Shown: positions 25,239 through 35,486 of the stretch, in pieces
How positions within the stretch are numbered: position 1 is the stretch's first letter
Layout of the letters: every line of letters begins with the position of its first letter
Assembly: GCF_001280205.1 (NCBI RefSeq)
Contig: NZ_CP012573.1
Coordinates: 1,178,001 to 1,242,000 of the forward strand
Source: Clavibacter capsici
GTDB taxonomy: Bacteria; Actinomycetota; Actinomycetes; Actinomycetales; Microbacteriaceae
DNA: 64,000 nucleotides
Reading direction: 5' to 3'
Position numbers and translations under genes: made by a program
The notes under the pieces: generated by a model
The model's input: only the letters and a program-made list of their open reading frames with translations
Told to the model about the DNA's origin: nothing
Database searches by the model: none

Positions 25239-26723
25239 ATGACCGAACTCCTCCCGCCCGCGACCGAGCGCACCGCGCCCGCTCCCGCGCAGCCCGTCGC
25301 GCCGCCTGCCGCCGCGCCCGCCGCCCGCACCGTCGACGCGCACGGCGCCTCCGCCCCCGGGCTCACCTTCCGCGATGGCGCCGTCATCGACGGCTGGGAC
25401 CCCGAGGACGCGACGCAGTGGGAGGGCGGCGGCTCCCGCATCGCCGCCCGCAACCTGCGCTGGTCGATCCTCGCCGAGTTCCTCGGGTTCGTCGTCTGGC
25501 AGCTGTGGTCGATCGTCGTGGTCCAGCTGCCGGCCGCGGGCTTCGACCTCTCCACGGGCCAGGTGTTCTGGCTCATCTCGATCCCGAGCCTCGTCGGCGC
25601 GACCCTCCGCTTCCCCTACACGTTCATGGTGCCGCGCTTCGGCGGCCGCAACTGGACGGTGATCTCGGCGCTCCTGCTGCTCATCCCCACGATCGCGCTC
25701 GCGGTGTGCGTCGGGAACCCGGACACCCCGTTCGGCGTGCTGCTCCTCGTGGCGGCGCTCGCGGGGTTCGGCGGCGGGAACTTCGCGAGCTCCATGTCGA
25801 ACATCACCTACTTCTACCCGCAGAGCCGGAAGGGCTGGGCGCTCGGCCTCAACGCCGCGGGCGGCAACCTCGGCGCGTCGGTGGCGCAGCTCGTCGTGCC
25901 GCTCGTGATCACGGTGGGCGCGGCGGCCACGCTCGACCTGCCGCTCGCCGGCTGGATCTGGGTGCCGCTCATCCTCGTCGCCGCGTTCGGCGCGTGGCGG
26001 CGCATGGACAACCTGTCGCACGCGAAGGCCGACCTCACGGCGTCGCTCGCGGCGCTGAAGGAGCCGCACCTGTGGATCCTCGCGTTCCTCTACGTGGGCA
26101 CCTTCGGCTCGTTCATCGGGTTCGCCGGCGTCTTCCCGAAGCTCATCTCCGACGAGTTCCCCGAGCTGTCGACCTTCGCGGTCGGCTCGGCGACGCTGTC
26201 GCTCGCGTTCCTCGGGTCGCTCATGGGATCCGTCGCCCGGCCGATCGGCGGCCGCCTCGCCGACCGGCACGGCGGCGCCGCGGTCACCATGGGCGCGTTC
26301 GTGGTGATGGGCCTCGCGGTGGTCGCGGTGATCATCACCCTCCCGCTCGGCAGCTTCCCGCTCTTCCTCGCGCTCCTCCTCGTGCTCTTCACGGCGAGCG
26401 GCATGGGCAACGGCGCGACGTACCGCATGATCCCCGCGGTGTTCGCGCTCCGCTCGGGCACCGCGCGCGCGGGCCGCTCGTCGGGCGACGTGGGCACGCA
26501 GCGGAAGACGGCGGCGGCGCTCGGCCTGATCTCCGGTCTCGGCGCGTACGGCGGCTTCATCATCCCGCAGGCGCTCAGCCTCTCGAAGACGGAGACGGGC
26601 GGCTACACGACCGGCCTCGGCGGGTTCGTCGTCGCCTACGCGCTGATGCTCGCGGTGACCGGGCTCGTCTACCTGCGGGCGGGCGGGATCCGCCGCGGGA
26701 CCGCCGCCGGCGCGCGCGTCTGA
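25239..26723 (+). CDS. narK: Nitrate/nitrite transporter NarK (MFS)
   Basis: A 494-residue major-facilitator membrane protein with about twelve hydrophobic helices. After an unusual 60-residue Pro/Ala-rich cytoplasmic head it has the nitrate-porter signatures: [19 protein letters not shown] in helix 5 and [15 protein letters not shown] in helix 11, with conserved Arg residues in FRFPYT-like and R-rich loops. It probably imports nitrate for NasA or exchanges nitrate and nitrite. The stop overlaps the nasA ATG, so the two are coupled. Confidence 0.94.
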   Translation: MTELLPPATERTAPAPAQPVAPPAAAPAARTVDAHGASAPGLTFRDGAVIDGWDPEDATQWEGGGSRIAARNLRWSILAEFLGFVVWQLWSIVVVQLPAAGFDLSTGQVFWLISIPSLVGATLRFPYTFMVPRFGGRNWTVISALLLLIPTIALAVCVGNPDTPFGVLLLVAALAGFGGGNFASSMSNITYFYPQSRKGWALGLNAAGGNLGASVAQLVVPLVITVGAAATLDLPLAGWIWVPLILVAAFGAWRRMDNLSHAKADLTASLAALKEPHLWILAFLYVGTFGSFIGFAGVFPKLISDEFPELSTFAVGSATLSLAFLGSLMGSVARPIGGRLADRHGGAAVTMGAFVVMGLAVVAVIITLPLGSFPLFLALLLVLFTASGMGNGATYRMIPAVFALRSGTARAGRSSGDVGTQRKTAAALGLISGLGAYGGFIIPQALSLSKTETGGYTTGLGGFVVAYALMLAVTGLVYLRAGGIRRGTAAGARV

Positions 26724-28915
26724 TGCCGGCGGTCGCCGAGGCGGGACCCGGCGCGGACGGCGGCACGGCCGCGGGCACGCGCGGGCACTGCCCGTACTGC
26801 GCGCTGCAGTGCGCGATGACGCTGACGCCGACGGGGGCGGGCGCCGCCGCCGGGGCCGCGTCGCCCGCCGGGCCCGTGCTGGAGGTGGCCGGCCGGGACT
26901 TCCCCACGAACCGCGGCGGGCTCTGCCGCAAGGGCTGGACGAGCGCGGAGGTGCTCACGGCGGCGGGCCGGCTCACGCACCCGCTCGTGCGGGACGCGTC
27001 CGGCGAGCTCGTCCGCGCCACGTGGGACGCGGCGCTCGACCTGGTCGCCGACAGCCTCCGCGACAGTCGCGCGCGGTTCGGCGTGGACTCCGTGGGCGTG
27101 TTCGGCGGCGGCGGGCTCACCAACGAGAAGGCGTACCAGCTCGGGAAGTTCGCGCGGATCGCGCTCGGCACCTCCAGGATCGACTACAACGGCCGGTTCT
27201 GCATGTCGTCGGCCGCCGCGGCCGGCAACCGCGCGTTCGGCGTCGACCGCGGCCTGCCGTTCCCCGTCGCCGACCTCGACGGCGCGTCGACGATCCTGCT
27301 GCTCGGCTCCAACGTCGCCGCGACCATGCCGCCGTTCATCGGCCACCTCGGCGGGGCGCGGGCCGCGGGCGGGCTCGTGGTGGTGGATCCGCGCCGCTCG
27401 GCCACGGCGCACCTCGCGGACGACGGGCAGGGGATCCACCTGCAGCCCGCGCCCGGGACCGACCTCGTGCTGCTGCTCGGCCTCATCCACGTCGTGCTCG
27501 CGGAGGGGCTCGCCGACGACGCGTACGTGGCCGCGCGCACCACGGGCCTCGACGCCGTGCGCCGGAGCGCCAACGCGTGGTGGCCGGAGCGCGTGCAGCA
27601 GGTGACGGGCGTCCCGGTCGCGGAGCTGCGCCGGGTGGCGCGGCGGCTCGCGGACGGACGCGGGACCTTCATCCTCACCGGCCGCGGCGTCGAGCAGCAC
27701 GTCGACGGCACGGACACCGCGACGGCCGCCATCGACCTCGCGCTCCTGCTGGGGCTCCCGGGCCGGCCCGGATCCGGCTACGGCACCCTCACCGGCCAGG
27801 GCAACGGGCAGGGCGGGCGCGAGCACGGGCAGAAGTGCGACCAGCTGCCCGGCTACCGTCGGATCACCGACCCGGCCGCCCGCGCGCACGTCGCCGCGGT
27901 GTGGGGCGTCGACCCGGACACCATCCCCGGGCCCGGCGTGCCCGCGGTCGAGCTGCTCGGCGAGCTGGGGGAGCCCGGCGGGATCCGCTGCCTCCTCGTG
28001 CACGGATCCAACGTCGTCGTCTCCGCGCCCGACGTCACCGCCGTCCGCCGCGGCCTCGCGCGCCTCGACCTGCTCGTGGTGTGCGACCTCGTGCTCTCCG
28101 AGACCGCCGCGCTCGCCGACGTGGTCCTGCCCGTCACGCAGTGGGCCGAGGAGGAGGGCACCACGACCTCGCTCGAGGGCCGCGTGATCCGCCGCCGCCG
28201 CGCGATCGACCCGCCGCCGGAGGTGCGGAGCGAGCTCGAGGTGCTGGCGGAGCTCGCCCGGCGGCTCGGCGCGCCCTCCACCTGGCCGACCGACCCCGCC
28301 GTCGTGTTCGACGAGCTCGGGCGGGCGTCCGCGGGCGGGATCGCCGACTACTCGGGGCTCAGCCACGCGCTGCTCGACGACGACCAGGTCGCGGGCTTCT
28401 GGCCGTACCCGGCCGGATCCACGGGCACGCCGCGCCTCTTCGCCGACCGCTTCGCGCACCCCGACGGACGCGCGCGGCTCGTGGCCGTGACGCCGCGGGA
28501 CGTGACCGCGGCCGATCCGGCGCCCGTCGGCGGCGCGCTCACCCTCGTCACCGGGCGGCTGCTCGAGCACTACCAGTCGGGCGCGCAGACGCGGCGGGTG
28601 CCCGAGCTGCAGGGCGCGCAGCCCGTGGCCCGGCTGCAGATCCACCCGGCCGCGGCCGTCCGGCTCGGCATCGTGCACGGCGCGCCCGTCGCGGTCCGGA
28701 ACGCGCGCGGCGAGGTGCGGGCGGTCGCGGAGGTGACCGCGGGGATCCGGCACGACACGGTATTCCTGCCCTTCCACTACGCGGGATCCGAGTGCGCGAA
28801 CCTGCTGACGGCCTCCTCGGTGGATCCCGTCTCGGCCATGCCCGAGTTCAAGCGCACGGCCGTGACGGTGCGTGCGCTCGCGACGCGGACGGACGCGGAG
28901 GCGGAGCGTGGCTGA
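26723..28915 (+). CDS. nasA: Assimilatory nitrate reductase catalytic subunit (molybdopterin, [4Fe-4S])
   Basis: A 730-residue molybdopterin oxidoreductase. The N-terminal cluster motif is HCPYCALQC plus GLCRKGW, giving the four cysteines for [4Fe-4S]. Bis-MGD contacts are seen in [27 protein letters not shown] (Mo-ligand Cys) and [24 protein letters not shown], a signature of assimilatory NasA/NarB enzymes; the C-terminal barrel has [13 protein letters not shown]. It reduces nitrate to nitrite in the cytoplasm and has no Tat signal. It starts inside the narK stop codon and overlaps the next gene by eight bases, forming one operon. Confidence 0.95.
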   Translation: MPAVAEAGPGADGGTAAGTRGHCPYCALQCAMTLTPTGAGAAAGAASPAGPVLEVAGRDFPTNRGGLCRKGWTSAEVLTAAGRLTHPLVRDASGELVRATWDAALDLVADSLRDSRARFGVDSVGVFGGGGLTNEKAYQLGKFARIALGTSRIDYNGRFCMSSAAAAGNRAFGVDRGLPFPVADLDGASTILLLGSNVAATMPPFIGHLGGARAAGGLVVVDPRRSATAHLADDGQGIHLQPAPGTDLVLLLGLIHVVLAEGLADDAYVAARTTGLDAVRRSANAWWPERVQQVTGVPVAELRRVARRLADGRGTFILTGRGVEQHVDGTDTATAAIDLALLLGLPGRPGSGYGTLTGQGNGQGGREHGQKCDQLPGYRRITDPAARAHVAAVWGVDPDTIPGPGVPAVELLGELGEPGGIRCLLVHGSNVVVSAPDVTAVRRGLARLDLLVVCDLVLSETAALADVVLPVTQWAEEEGTTTSLEGRVIRRRRAIDPPPEVRSELEVLAELARRLGAPSTWPTDPAVVFDELGRASAGGIADYSGLSHALLDDDQVAGFWPYPAGSTGTPRLFADRFAHPDGRARLVAVTPRDVTAADPAPVGGALTLVTGRLLEHYQSGAQTRRVPELQGAQPVARLQIHPAAAVRLGIVHGAPVAVRNARGEVRAVAEVTAGIRHDTVFLPFHYAGSECANLLTASSVDPVSAMPEFKRTAVTVRALATRTDAEAERG

Positions 28916-30653
28916 GGCGGGGGACGGCGTGATCCGCGTGCTGGTCGTCGGCCACGGACCCGTCGCCGCGCGCCTCGTCGAGGGCCTCCTGCCGGCGGTG
29001 CGGGCGGGGATCCTCGCGGTCGTCGTCGTGGGCGCGGAGGACGGCGACCCGTACAACCGCGTGCTCGTCGCCGAGCACGCGGTGGGCCGCGCCGACCGAG
29101 AGCGCCTCGAGGTGGCCGACACGGCCGCGGCGGAGGCGGCCGGCGTGCGGGTGCTGCGGCACGACGCGGTGGTCACGATCGACCGCGGGCGCCGGGTCGC
29201 GACCCTGCACTCCGGCGAGGCGCTCGCGTACGACCGGCTCGTGCTGGCCACCGGCGCCCGCGCGCACGTGCCGCCCATGGACGGGCTCGAGGCGTCCCGG
29301 CACGCGCGCGGCGACGCCCCGCGGGATCCCGACGCGCTCGACCACGGGCGGCGTCCCCTCCCCGCGGGCGTCGTCGCGCTCCGCGACCTGCGGGACGCGC
29401 GCACGGTGCTCGCGGCCGTCCGGGCCGGACGGCGCATCGTCGTGCTCGGCGCGGGCGTGCTCGGCATGGAGCTGGCGCTCGCCGCGGCGGAGCAGGGGGC
29501 GGACGTCGTCGCCGTGCACCACGGCGACGTCCCCATGGCGCGCAACCTCGACCGCGGCGGAGGCCGCACCCTCAGCCACGCGGCCGATGCGGCGGGCGTC
29601 GCGATGGCCGCCCACGCCCGGGCCGAGGGCGTGCTGCTGCACGACCGCGGGACGGATGACGAGCGCTTCCAGGCGCTGCTGCTCGCGGACGGCGGGCGGA
29701 TCGACGGCGACCTCCTCGTGCTGTCCTGCGGCGTCACGGCGCGCGACGAGCTGGCATCCGCCGCGGGCCTCGCGGTCGGGCGCGGCGTGCTCGTGGACGC
29801 CGGGCTCCGCAGCTGGACCGACCCGGCCGTCTTCGCGATCGGGGACTGCGCGCACGTCGCGGCGCCGGGATCCACGCGGGCCGACGGCCAGGTGCCGGGC
29901 GGGCCCTCCGGCCTCATCGGACCGGGCTGGCGGCAGGCCGACGCGCTCGCGGGGCTGCTCGCGGCGGAGGCGGAGGCCCGGCACGGGCGGGCGGCGGGAT
30001 CCGCGGGCGGGCGCCCGCAGGCGACGCCCGACGCGCCGGCCGGCCCCGGCCCCGGCCCCGGCGGCGACGCCGGGCGTCCGCCCGTCGTGATGCTCAAGGC
30101 TGAGGGGGTCGACGTGGTCGCGGGCGGCGACGTGACCGCCGAGCCGTGGGACGACCCGCCCCCGCGGCGCCGCCGCCCCGGTCGTGCGCACGCCGCGTCC
30201 TGCGCCGCGGACGAGCCCGCGCCGGGCGCCGTGCCCGCCCCGCGCGAGGTGGCCGTGTGGACCGACCCGGCGCGCGGCGCGTACGTCAAGACCGTGACGC
30301 GCGACGGGATCCTCGTGGGCTTCGTCAGCGTCGGCATGCCGCGTGCGGGCGCCGAGCTCACGCTCCTGTTCGAGCGCCGCGGCGAGCTCCCGGCTGACCG
30401 CTCGGTGCTCCTCCGCCTCGACGCGGCCGACGCCGGGTCCCTGCCCACGGGGGATCCACTCGCGCCCGACGCGACCGTCTGCTGGTGCAACGGGGTCACC
30501 GCCGGCACGATCGCCGAGGCCGCCGCGGACGGCGCCGGCACGGTCGAGGAGATCGGCGCGTGCACGCGGGCGGGCACGGGGTGCGGCACGTGCCGGGGGC
30601 GGATCCAGGAGGTGCTCGCCTCCGCGGGCGGCCGGGCGGCGGCGCTGCTCTAG
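28908..30653 (+). CDS. FAD/NAD-dependent oxidoreductase with BFD [2Fe-2S] domain, nitrate reductase electron-transfer partner (NasB-like)
   Basis: A 581-residue flavoprotein. Two dinucleotide folds are visible ([19 protein letters not shown] and [20 protein letters not shown]), an FAD site ending [10 protein letters not shown], a Pro/Gly/Ala-rich insertion (about 360-430) and a C-terminal bacterioferredoxin-like cluster domain (CWCNGVTAG and [11 protein letters not shown]). It resembles the front half of NirB, and NasB proteins beside nasA pass electrons from NAD(P)H to nitrate reductase. The start is GTG 28908 (GGAGGCGGAGC upstream), overlapping nasA by eight bases. Confidence 0.88.
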   Translation: MAEAGDGVIRVLVVGHGPVAARLVEGLLPAVRAGILAVVVVGAEDGDPYNRVLVAEHAVGRADRERLEVADTAAAEAAGVRVLRHDAVVTIDRGRRVATLHSGEALAYDRLVLATGARAHVPPMDGLEASRHARGDAPRDPDALDHGRRPLPAGVVALRDLRDARTVLAAVRAGRRIVVLGAGVLGMELALAAAEQGADVVAVHHGDVPMARNLDRGGGRTLSHAADAAGVAMAAHARAEGVLLHDRGTDDERFQALLLADGGRIDGDLLVLSCGVTARDELASAAGLAVGRGVLVDAGLRSWTDPAVFAIGDCAHVAAPGSTRADGQVPGGPSGLIGPGWRQADALAGLLAAEAEARHGRAAGSAGGRPQATPDAPAGPGPGPGGDAGRPPVVMLKAEGVDVVAGGDVTAEPWDDPPPRRRRPGRAHAASCAADEPAPGAVPAPREVAVWTDPARGAYVKTVTRDGILVGFVSVGMPRAGAELTLLFERRGELPADRSVLLRLDAADAGSLPTGDPLAPDATVCWCNGVTAGTIAEAAADGAGTVEEIGACTRAGTGCGTCRGRIQEVLASAGGRAAALL

Positions 30654-30695
30654 GGGAGCGGGCACGCCGACCCGGGCCGCGGACCGCGCGACGGC

Positions 30696-31958
30696 TCAGC
30701 CGGGCAGCGGGATCGCGCGCACGGCGTCCCCGGCCGGCGTGCCCGCCGACGGCACGACGGCGAGCGCATCCGCCGCGGCGAGACCGCGCAGCATGCCGGG
30801 TCCCTGCGCCGCGACCGGCACGAGCCGGCCGTCTTCGTCGAGGGCGCACGCGACGAGCCGGGTCGCGGATCCGCCGCCGGGCAGGTCGGCCGCCGCGGTC
30901 CACCGCGGCAGCGCGGGCACGGCGCGACCGGCGAGGCCGTCGGCGAGCGGCGGCGCGAACGACAGCAGGCACGCGATGGCGGCGAGCGGGTTGCCGGGCA
31001 TGCAGAGGACCGCGCGGCCGTCGGGGAGCTCGGCGAGCATCACCGGGTGGCCGGGGCGCATGCGCACGGCGTCGACCAGGAGGCGGGCGCCGAGCCCGTC
31101 GAGGGCGGCGCGCACGTGGTCGGCGGGGCCGCGGGAGCTGCCGCCGGTGGTCACAACGAGCGGGGCGACGGCGCGGGCGAGCGCGTCGCGCGTGGCGCGG
31201 GGGTCGTCGGGGACGCGGGTCGCGGATCCGGCGGCGAGGCCGCACGCCGCGAGCAGGGCGGGGAGCGCGGGGCCGATGGCGTCGCGCACACGGCCGGGCG
31301 CGGGCACGCCGCGCGCGACGACCTCGTCGCCGAGGTGGATCACGTCGGCCGCGGCGGGCGCGGCCACCCGCAGCAGGTCGTGGCCTGCGGCGGCCGCCAG
31401 CCCGAGGCGGGCGGCGGTGAGCCGGGTGCCCGCGCGCAGCAGCACGTCGCCGCGCCGCGCCTCCTCGCCCGCGGGCCGGATCTCCGCGCCGGCACGCGCG
31501 CCGCCCGCGGGCGCGAGCGCGTTGACCCGGAGGATCCCGCCCGCGACGTCGCCGTGCTCGCTGCGGAGGACGCCCGCGGTCGCCGGCGGGACGGGCGCGC
31601 CCGTCGCGATGGGCCGGGCGTCACCCGGGCCGAGGGCGATCGCGGCGGGCGCGTGGCCCGCGAGCACGGGCGCGCCGACGCGCCAGGGTCCGTGGCCGGC
31701 GGATCCGACGGCCCAGCCGTCCATCGCCGAGACCGCGGTGCCGGGGAGGTCCGCGCGGGCGCGGAGGTCGTCGGCGAGGATCCGGCCGCCCGCGGCATCG
31801 AGGGCGACGGGCTCCGCGGCCGAAGGGAGCCCGTCGCGCAGCCGCGCGCCGAGCAGGTGCGCCGCGGCGCGGGCGTCGTCCCAGGGCGCGTCGCGGAGGG
31901 AGGCGGGCGGCGCGTCCGTCGGGGCGGCCGTCCCGGTCGCCGCGGCGGAGGGGGTCAC
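30696..31958 (-). CDS. moeA: Molybdopterin molybdenumtransferase MoeA
   Basis: A 420-residue MoeA protein, inserting molybdate into adenylylated molybdopterin. Signatures: LPGTAVSAMDGWAV, IATGAPVPPATAGV, the MoCF_biosynth domain with VVTTGGSSRGPADHVR, and MRPGHPVMLAEL with CMPGNPLAA. Length is normal. It converges with the nitrate reductase operon and closes the operon mobA-DUF6457-moeA; its start overlaps the DUF6457 stop by four bases. Together these supply the cofactor for NasA. Confidence 0.95.
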   Translation of the reverse strand: MTPSAAATGTAAPTDAPPASLRDAPWDDARAAAHLLGARLRDGLPSAAEPVALDAAGGRILADDLRARADLPGTAVSAMDGWAVGSAGHGPWRVGAPVLAGHAPAAIALGPGDARPIATGAPVPPATAGVLRSEHGDVAGGILRVNALAPAGGARAGAEIRPAGEEARRGDVLLRAGTRLTAARLGLAAAAGHDLLRVAAPAAADVIHLGDEVVARGVPAPGRVRDAIGPALPALLAACGLAAGSATRVPDDPRATRDALARAVAPLVVTTGGSSRGPADHVRAALDGLGARLLVDAVRMRPGHPVMLAELPDGRAVLCMPGNPLAAIACLLSFAPPLADGLAGRAVPALPRWTAAADLPGGGSATRLVACALDEDGRLVPVAAQGPGMLRGLAAADALAVVPSAGTPAGDAVRAIPLPG

Positions 31959-32377
31959 GCGCGCCCGCCCAGGTCGGATTCGGGGACGGCCGGCACCTCG
32001 TCGGCGCGCAGCAGGTCGTCGCCGCCCACCGCGCTGCCGTCGGCGGCGACCGGGCCGACGGGATCCCGCAGGTGGTCGATCTCGGCCGTGATCTCCGCCG
32101 CGAGCCGCCGGGCGTCCGCCGCCCCGCCGCCCGCGCGGCCGACGGCGAGCCCCAGCAGGAACGTCGTGAGGGGCGCGGCCGGCCGGGCGATCCCGTGCGC
32201 GGCGTCGCGCGCGAGGTCGAGCACGAGGGAGACGTCCACCTCCTGCGCGGGCAGCTCGAGGAGGGCGGCGACGCGGTCGACCCAGTGCTCGAGGACCGCG
32301 GGATCCGTGGGCACGGCGGGCGCGGCGGGCGCGGCCGGGCCGGACGTCGGGGCGGCGGGGGAGGCGTCAGCGGGCAT
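31955..32377 (-). CDS. DUF6457 protein of a molybdenum-cofactor operon
   Basis: A 140-residue soluble acidic protein. After a Pro/Ala head the core (LEHWVDRVAALLELPAQEVDVSLVLDLARDAAHGIARPAAPLTTFLLGLAVG, of which key parts are H-W and D-x-A-R-D) matches the DUF6457 family, which occurs next to molybdopterin genes in Actinobacteria and has no defined activity. It overlaps mobA by 11 bases and moeA by four, so a role in cofactor handling is likely from context only. Confidence 0.75.
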   Translation of the reverse strand: MPADASPAAPTSGPAAPAAPAVPTDPAVLEHWVDRVAALLELPAQEVDVSLVLDLARDAAHGIARPAAPLTTFLLGLAVGRAGGGAADARRLAAEITAEIDHLRDPVGPVAADGSAVGGDDLLRADEVPAVPESDLGGRA

Positions 32378-33134
32378 CGGTGATCCTGTCGTCGGGGAGG
32401 CGGAGCCCGTGGGCGTCCGCGTCGGCGGGCGTGTCGACGTCGGCGCAGAGGCGGGCGGGGAGGTCGGCGTGGGCGACGCGGTCCGCGTCGAGGGCGGCGA
32501 CGACGCGGCGGAGCGACGCGCCGTCGAGCCCGGTCGCCGCGTCGACCGCGTCGAGCGCGGCCCGGAGCGGCGCCGCGCGGTAGAGGGCGAGGAGCGGCTG
32601 GGCGCGGCCTGCGGGGTCGCGGGCGAGGATCGCGTCCCGGCCGTCGGCGTGGGCGGCGTCGTGCCGGAGCGGCAGGAGGGCCGCGACCGCCTCGGGGGCG
32701 CGGGCGAGGTCGGCAGCCAGCACGAGGATCCAGGCGGTCGGCGCCGCGCGCGCGAGGTCGCGGACCCCGGCGGCGAGGGCCGCGGCGGGGCCGCCGTGCG
32801 CAGGGTCCTCGTCGACCAGCCGCGCGGATCCGGCCGCCCGCCGCTGCGCGTCCGTCGCCCCGCCCGGCCGGTTGCCCGCCCCGACGACGACGACGCGCGC
32901 GCACCCGGACGCGGCGCGCACCGCGTCCGCGAGGAGCGACGTGCCGTCGTCGGCGCGGACGAGCGCGGTCTTGTCGATGCCGCCGAGCCGCCGCGCGCGG
33001 CCGCCCGCGAGGATGACGGCGGCCGTGTCCGCGGCGTGGAGGGCCCCCGTCGTGCCCGGCTCGCCGCGAGCGGGGCGAGGAGGGCGGGCAGGGCGCGCGG
33101 GCACGGCGCGCACGTCGGTCGCTCCTCGGCTCAC
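32367..33134 (-). CDS. mobA: Molybdenum cofactor guanylyltransferase (MobA-like)
   Basis: A 255-residue nucleotidyltransferase. The signature AAVILAGGRARRLGGIDKTAL (residues about 38-57) is the GTP-binding loop of MobA-like NTP transferases, followed by LVDEDPAHGGPAAALAAG and ILVLAADLARAPEAV with the metal-binding Asp, and a C-terminal FEVDTPADADA-like segment (CADVDTPADADAHGL). It attaches GMP to molybdopterin to form the guanine dinucleotide cofactor that NasA uses. The first gene of its operon. Confidence 0.9.
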   Translation of the reverse strand: MSRGATDVRAVPARPARPPRPARGEPGTTGALHAADTAAVILAGGRARRLGGIDKTALVRADDGTSLLADAVRAASGCARVVVVGAGNRPGGATDAQRRAAGSARLVDEDPAHGGPAAALAAGVRDLARAAPTAWILVLAADLARAPEAVAALLPLRHDAAHADGRDAILARDPAGRAQPLLALYRAAPLRAALDAVDAATGLDGASLRRVVAALDADRVAHADLPARLCADVDTPADADAHGLRLPDDRITDAR

Positions 33135-33290
33135 GGGTCCTCCGGCCTGCCGCGCCCGGTGTCCGGGCCCTCATCGCCTGTCCCCGCCGACGCTAGCCCC
33201 CCGGCGTTTCCGGCGCGTTGCGCGAGCGCGTCGCGCCGTTGCCGCGACCTCTCACGTGCCGGACGCGCACGAGAGGCGAGCGGGATCCGC
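33135..33290. other. Intergenic region before mobA
   Basis: 156 bases between the start of mobA and the end of the antiporter gene on the same strand. It should hold the promoter of the mobA operon. I see no clear -10/-35 pair, riboswitch fold or strong hairpin. Confidence 0.3.
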
Positions 33291-34814
33291 TCAGCGCGCG
33301 TCGCCCGCCTCGCGCCGGCCGAGCGCCACGTCCTCCGCGTCGATCATCATGAGCACGGCGCGCACGGCGAGCTCCGGGTAGCGGCCCTCGCGACGGGCGG
33401 CGAGCACGGCGGTCCGCTCGGCGTCGATCATGCGGCGCCGGACGCGGTCGTGCGTCAGCCGCTCGGCGGTCGTCTCGGGCAGCGCGTCGTCGAGCGGCCC
33501 GTCGTCGCCGTCCTCCGGCGCGAGGTCGCGCGCCGCGAGCCCGGCCGCGCGCGCCTCGTCGAGCAGGCGGTCGCGATCGGAGCGCTCCTGGTCGTCGGCG
33601 GAGTGGCCGAGGCGCAGGCGGCGGATGATCGTCGGCAATGCGAGCCCGCCCACGAGCGTCCCGGCCACCATCACGAAGGCGAGGAACTGCAGCAGCTCCC
33701 GCTCCGGCGTCTCCTCGGGGAGGAGGAACGCGGCCGCCAGCGTCACCACGCCGCGGACGCCCGCCGACGACACGGCCGTCACCGTCCGCCAGTTCCAGGT
33801 GCGGGCGCGGAGCCTCGCCGGCCCGTGGTCGAAGAGCACCTTGGAAGCCGCCACCGACGCGAAGCGCGCGGCCGTGAGCACCACGAGCAGCAGGATCGAC
33901 AGCCCCGCGATCCGCCAGCCGTCCAGGCTCGACTCCGGCAGCCCCCGCACGATGCCGGCGAGGCTCAGCCCGATGAGGAGGAAGACGGCGTTCTCCAGCA
34001 GGAACTGGATCGTCCGCCAGTTCACCGACTCGGCGATGCGCGCCTCGGGCGACTGGATGAGCGGCGCCCGGTAGCCGAGCACGAGGCCCGCGGCGACGAC
34101 CGCGAGCACGCCGGATCCACCCAGCTCCTGCGCCGGGATGAACGCGACGTACGGGATCGCGAGCGACAGGCTCGTGTCGAGCACGGCGGAGCGCAGGAAG
34201 CGGCGCACCGCGGAGAAGAGGAACGCGACGCCGAGCCCGATCGCGACCCCGAGGAGCACCGCGACCGCGAAGCCGCCCGCCACGTCTACCGGGTGCACGA
34301 CGCCCACGATCGCCGCGATGGCCGTGTTCAGCGCGACCAGCGCGGTCGCGTCGTTGAGGAGGCTCTCCGTCTCGAGGATCGACATCACGCGCCGGGGGAG
34401 CCGCACCCGCCCGGCGACCGCCGAGACGGCGACCGCGTCGGTGGGCGCCACGACCGCGCCGAGCGCGAGCGCCGCGGCGAGCCCCACCGCGGGCACGAGC
34501 GCCCACAGCGCGAGCCCGAAGACCAGCAGGGTCACCACGACCACGCCCACCGAGAGCACCACGATGCTGTCGCGCCGGGCGCGGATGTCGGTCAGCGGCG
34601 TGCGGATCGCGGCCGCGAACAGCAGCGGCGGCAGCAGCCCGTAGAGCACGGCGTCCGGCTCGATCTCGATCTGCGGCACGCCGGGCACGAACGACGCGAC
34701 CGCGCCCACCGCCACGAGCGCGACGGGAGCCGACCAGCCCGCGCGGCCGGCGATGCCGGACACCGCCACGGTGACGACGACGAAGGAGACGACCCAGGCG
34801 ATGATCTCGGGCAT
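33291..34814 (-). CDS. Na+/H+ antiporter of the CPA1/NhaP family
   Basis: A 507-residue membrane protein with about twelve hydrophobic helices in residues 1-400 and a soluble Asp/Glu/Arg-rich tail. Family signatures are LPPLLFAAAIRTPLTDIRA, GAVVAPTDAVAVSAVA (the ion-binding TD motif) and ILETESLLNDATALVAL (ND motif), followed by SAGVRGVVTLAAAF. It exchanges protons for sodium or potassium across the membrane, for pH and salt control. It is a single gene; the next gene upstream on the strand starts an unrelated operon. Confidence 0.93.
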   Translation of the reverse strand: MPEIIAWVVSFVVVTVAVSGIAGRAGWSAPVALVAVGAVASFVPGVPQIEIEPDAVLYGLLPPLLFAAAIRTPLTDIRARRDSIVVLSVGVVVVTLLVFGLALWALVPAVGLAAALALGAVVAPTDAVAVSAVAGRVRLPRRVMSILETESLLNDATALVALNTAIAAIVGVVHPVDVAGGFAVAVLLGVAIGLGVAFLFSAVRRFLRSAVLDTSLSLAIPYVAFIPAQELGGSGVLAVVAAGLVLGYRAPLIQSPEARIAESVNWRTIQFLLENAVFLLIGLSLAGIVRGLPESSLDGWRIAGLSILLLVVLTAARFASVAASKVLFDHGPARLRARTWNWRTVTAVSSAGVRGVVTLAAAFLLPEETPERELLQFLAFVMVAGTLVGGLALPTIIRRLRLGHSADDQERSDRDRLLDEARAAGLAARDLAPEDGDDGPLDDALPETTAERLTHDRVRRRMIDAERTAVLAARREGRYPELAVRAVLMMIDAEDVALGRREAGDAR

Positions 34815-34862
34815 GCGCGGCTTCCGATCGTGGGGGCGGGAGGGAGGTCGTGCGGGTACGGG

Positions 34863-35486
34863 TCAGTCGGCGCGGATCCGCGCGCGGGCCGCGTCGAGGT
34901 CCCGCGCGTCGAGCCCGTGGCCGCCGGGCCGCACGCGCGACACGACGTCGGACCCGCGGGCGGCGGCCTCGCGCACCGTGCGCTCCACGTCGACGAGCGG
35001 CGCCATCGTGTCCGCGTCGCCGTTGAGCAGCGTGATCCGCGTGCCCGTGAGGTCGGCGGGCGGCTCCCGGTCGCCGAGCGGCCAGCGCGCGGAGAAGGCG
35101 ATCGTCTCCGGCACGGCCGCCGGATGCAGCAGCGTGGTCGCCAGCGCCATGTTCGCCCCGTTCGAGAACCCGACAGCGAGGATCTCCCGGTCCCCCAGAG
35201 CGTAGGCCGACCGGGCCGCGGCGACCAGGTCGGCGAGCTCGGCCGCGCGCGCCACCACGTCGTCGACGTCGAAGACGCCCTCCGCGTGGCGGCGGAACCA
35301 GCGGGCCGCGGATCCCTCGCGCACGCTCCCGCGCGGCGCCAGCACGGGCTGCCCGGGCGCCACGAGCCGCGCGAGCTCGAGGCCCTGCCGCTCGTCGGCG
35401 CCCGTGCCGTGCAGGCCGAGGATGACGGGACCGGCGTCCGCTCCCGGCTCGAACGCGTGGGGCGTGCGGTCGAGGATCCCGCTCAC
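34863..35486 (-). CDS. MhqD-like alpha/beta hydrolase
   Basis: A 207-residue phospholipase/carboxylesterase-type hydrolase: GLHGTGADERQ (oxyanion segment), VGFSNGANMA (nucleophile elbow, Ser), LNGDADTMAP (Asp) and PGGHGLDARD (His). The start is GTG 35486, overlapping the stop of the dioxygenase gene as GTGA. In Bacillus, MhqO (dioxygenase) and MhqD (hydrolase) are encoded together and protect against hydroquinones and catechols; this pair has the same order and close coupling. Confidence 0.87.
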   Translation of the reverse strand: MSGILDRTPHAFEPGADAGPVILGLHGTGADERQGLELARLVAPGQPVLAPRGSVREGSAARWFRRHAEGVFDVDDVVARAAELADLVAAARSAYALGDREILAVGFSNGANMALATTLLHPAAVPETIAFSARWPLGDREPPADLTGTRITLLNGDADTMAPLVDVERTVREAAARGSDVVSRVRPGGHGLDARDLDAARARIRAD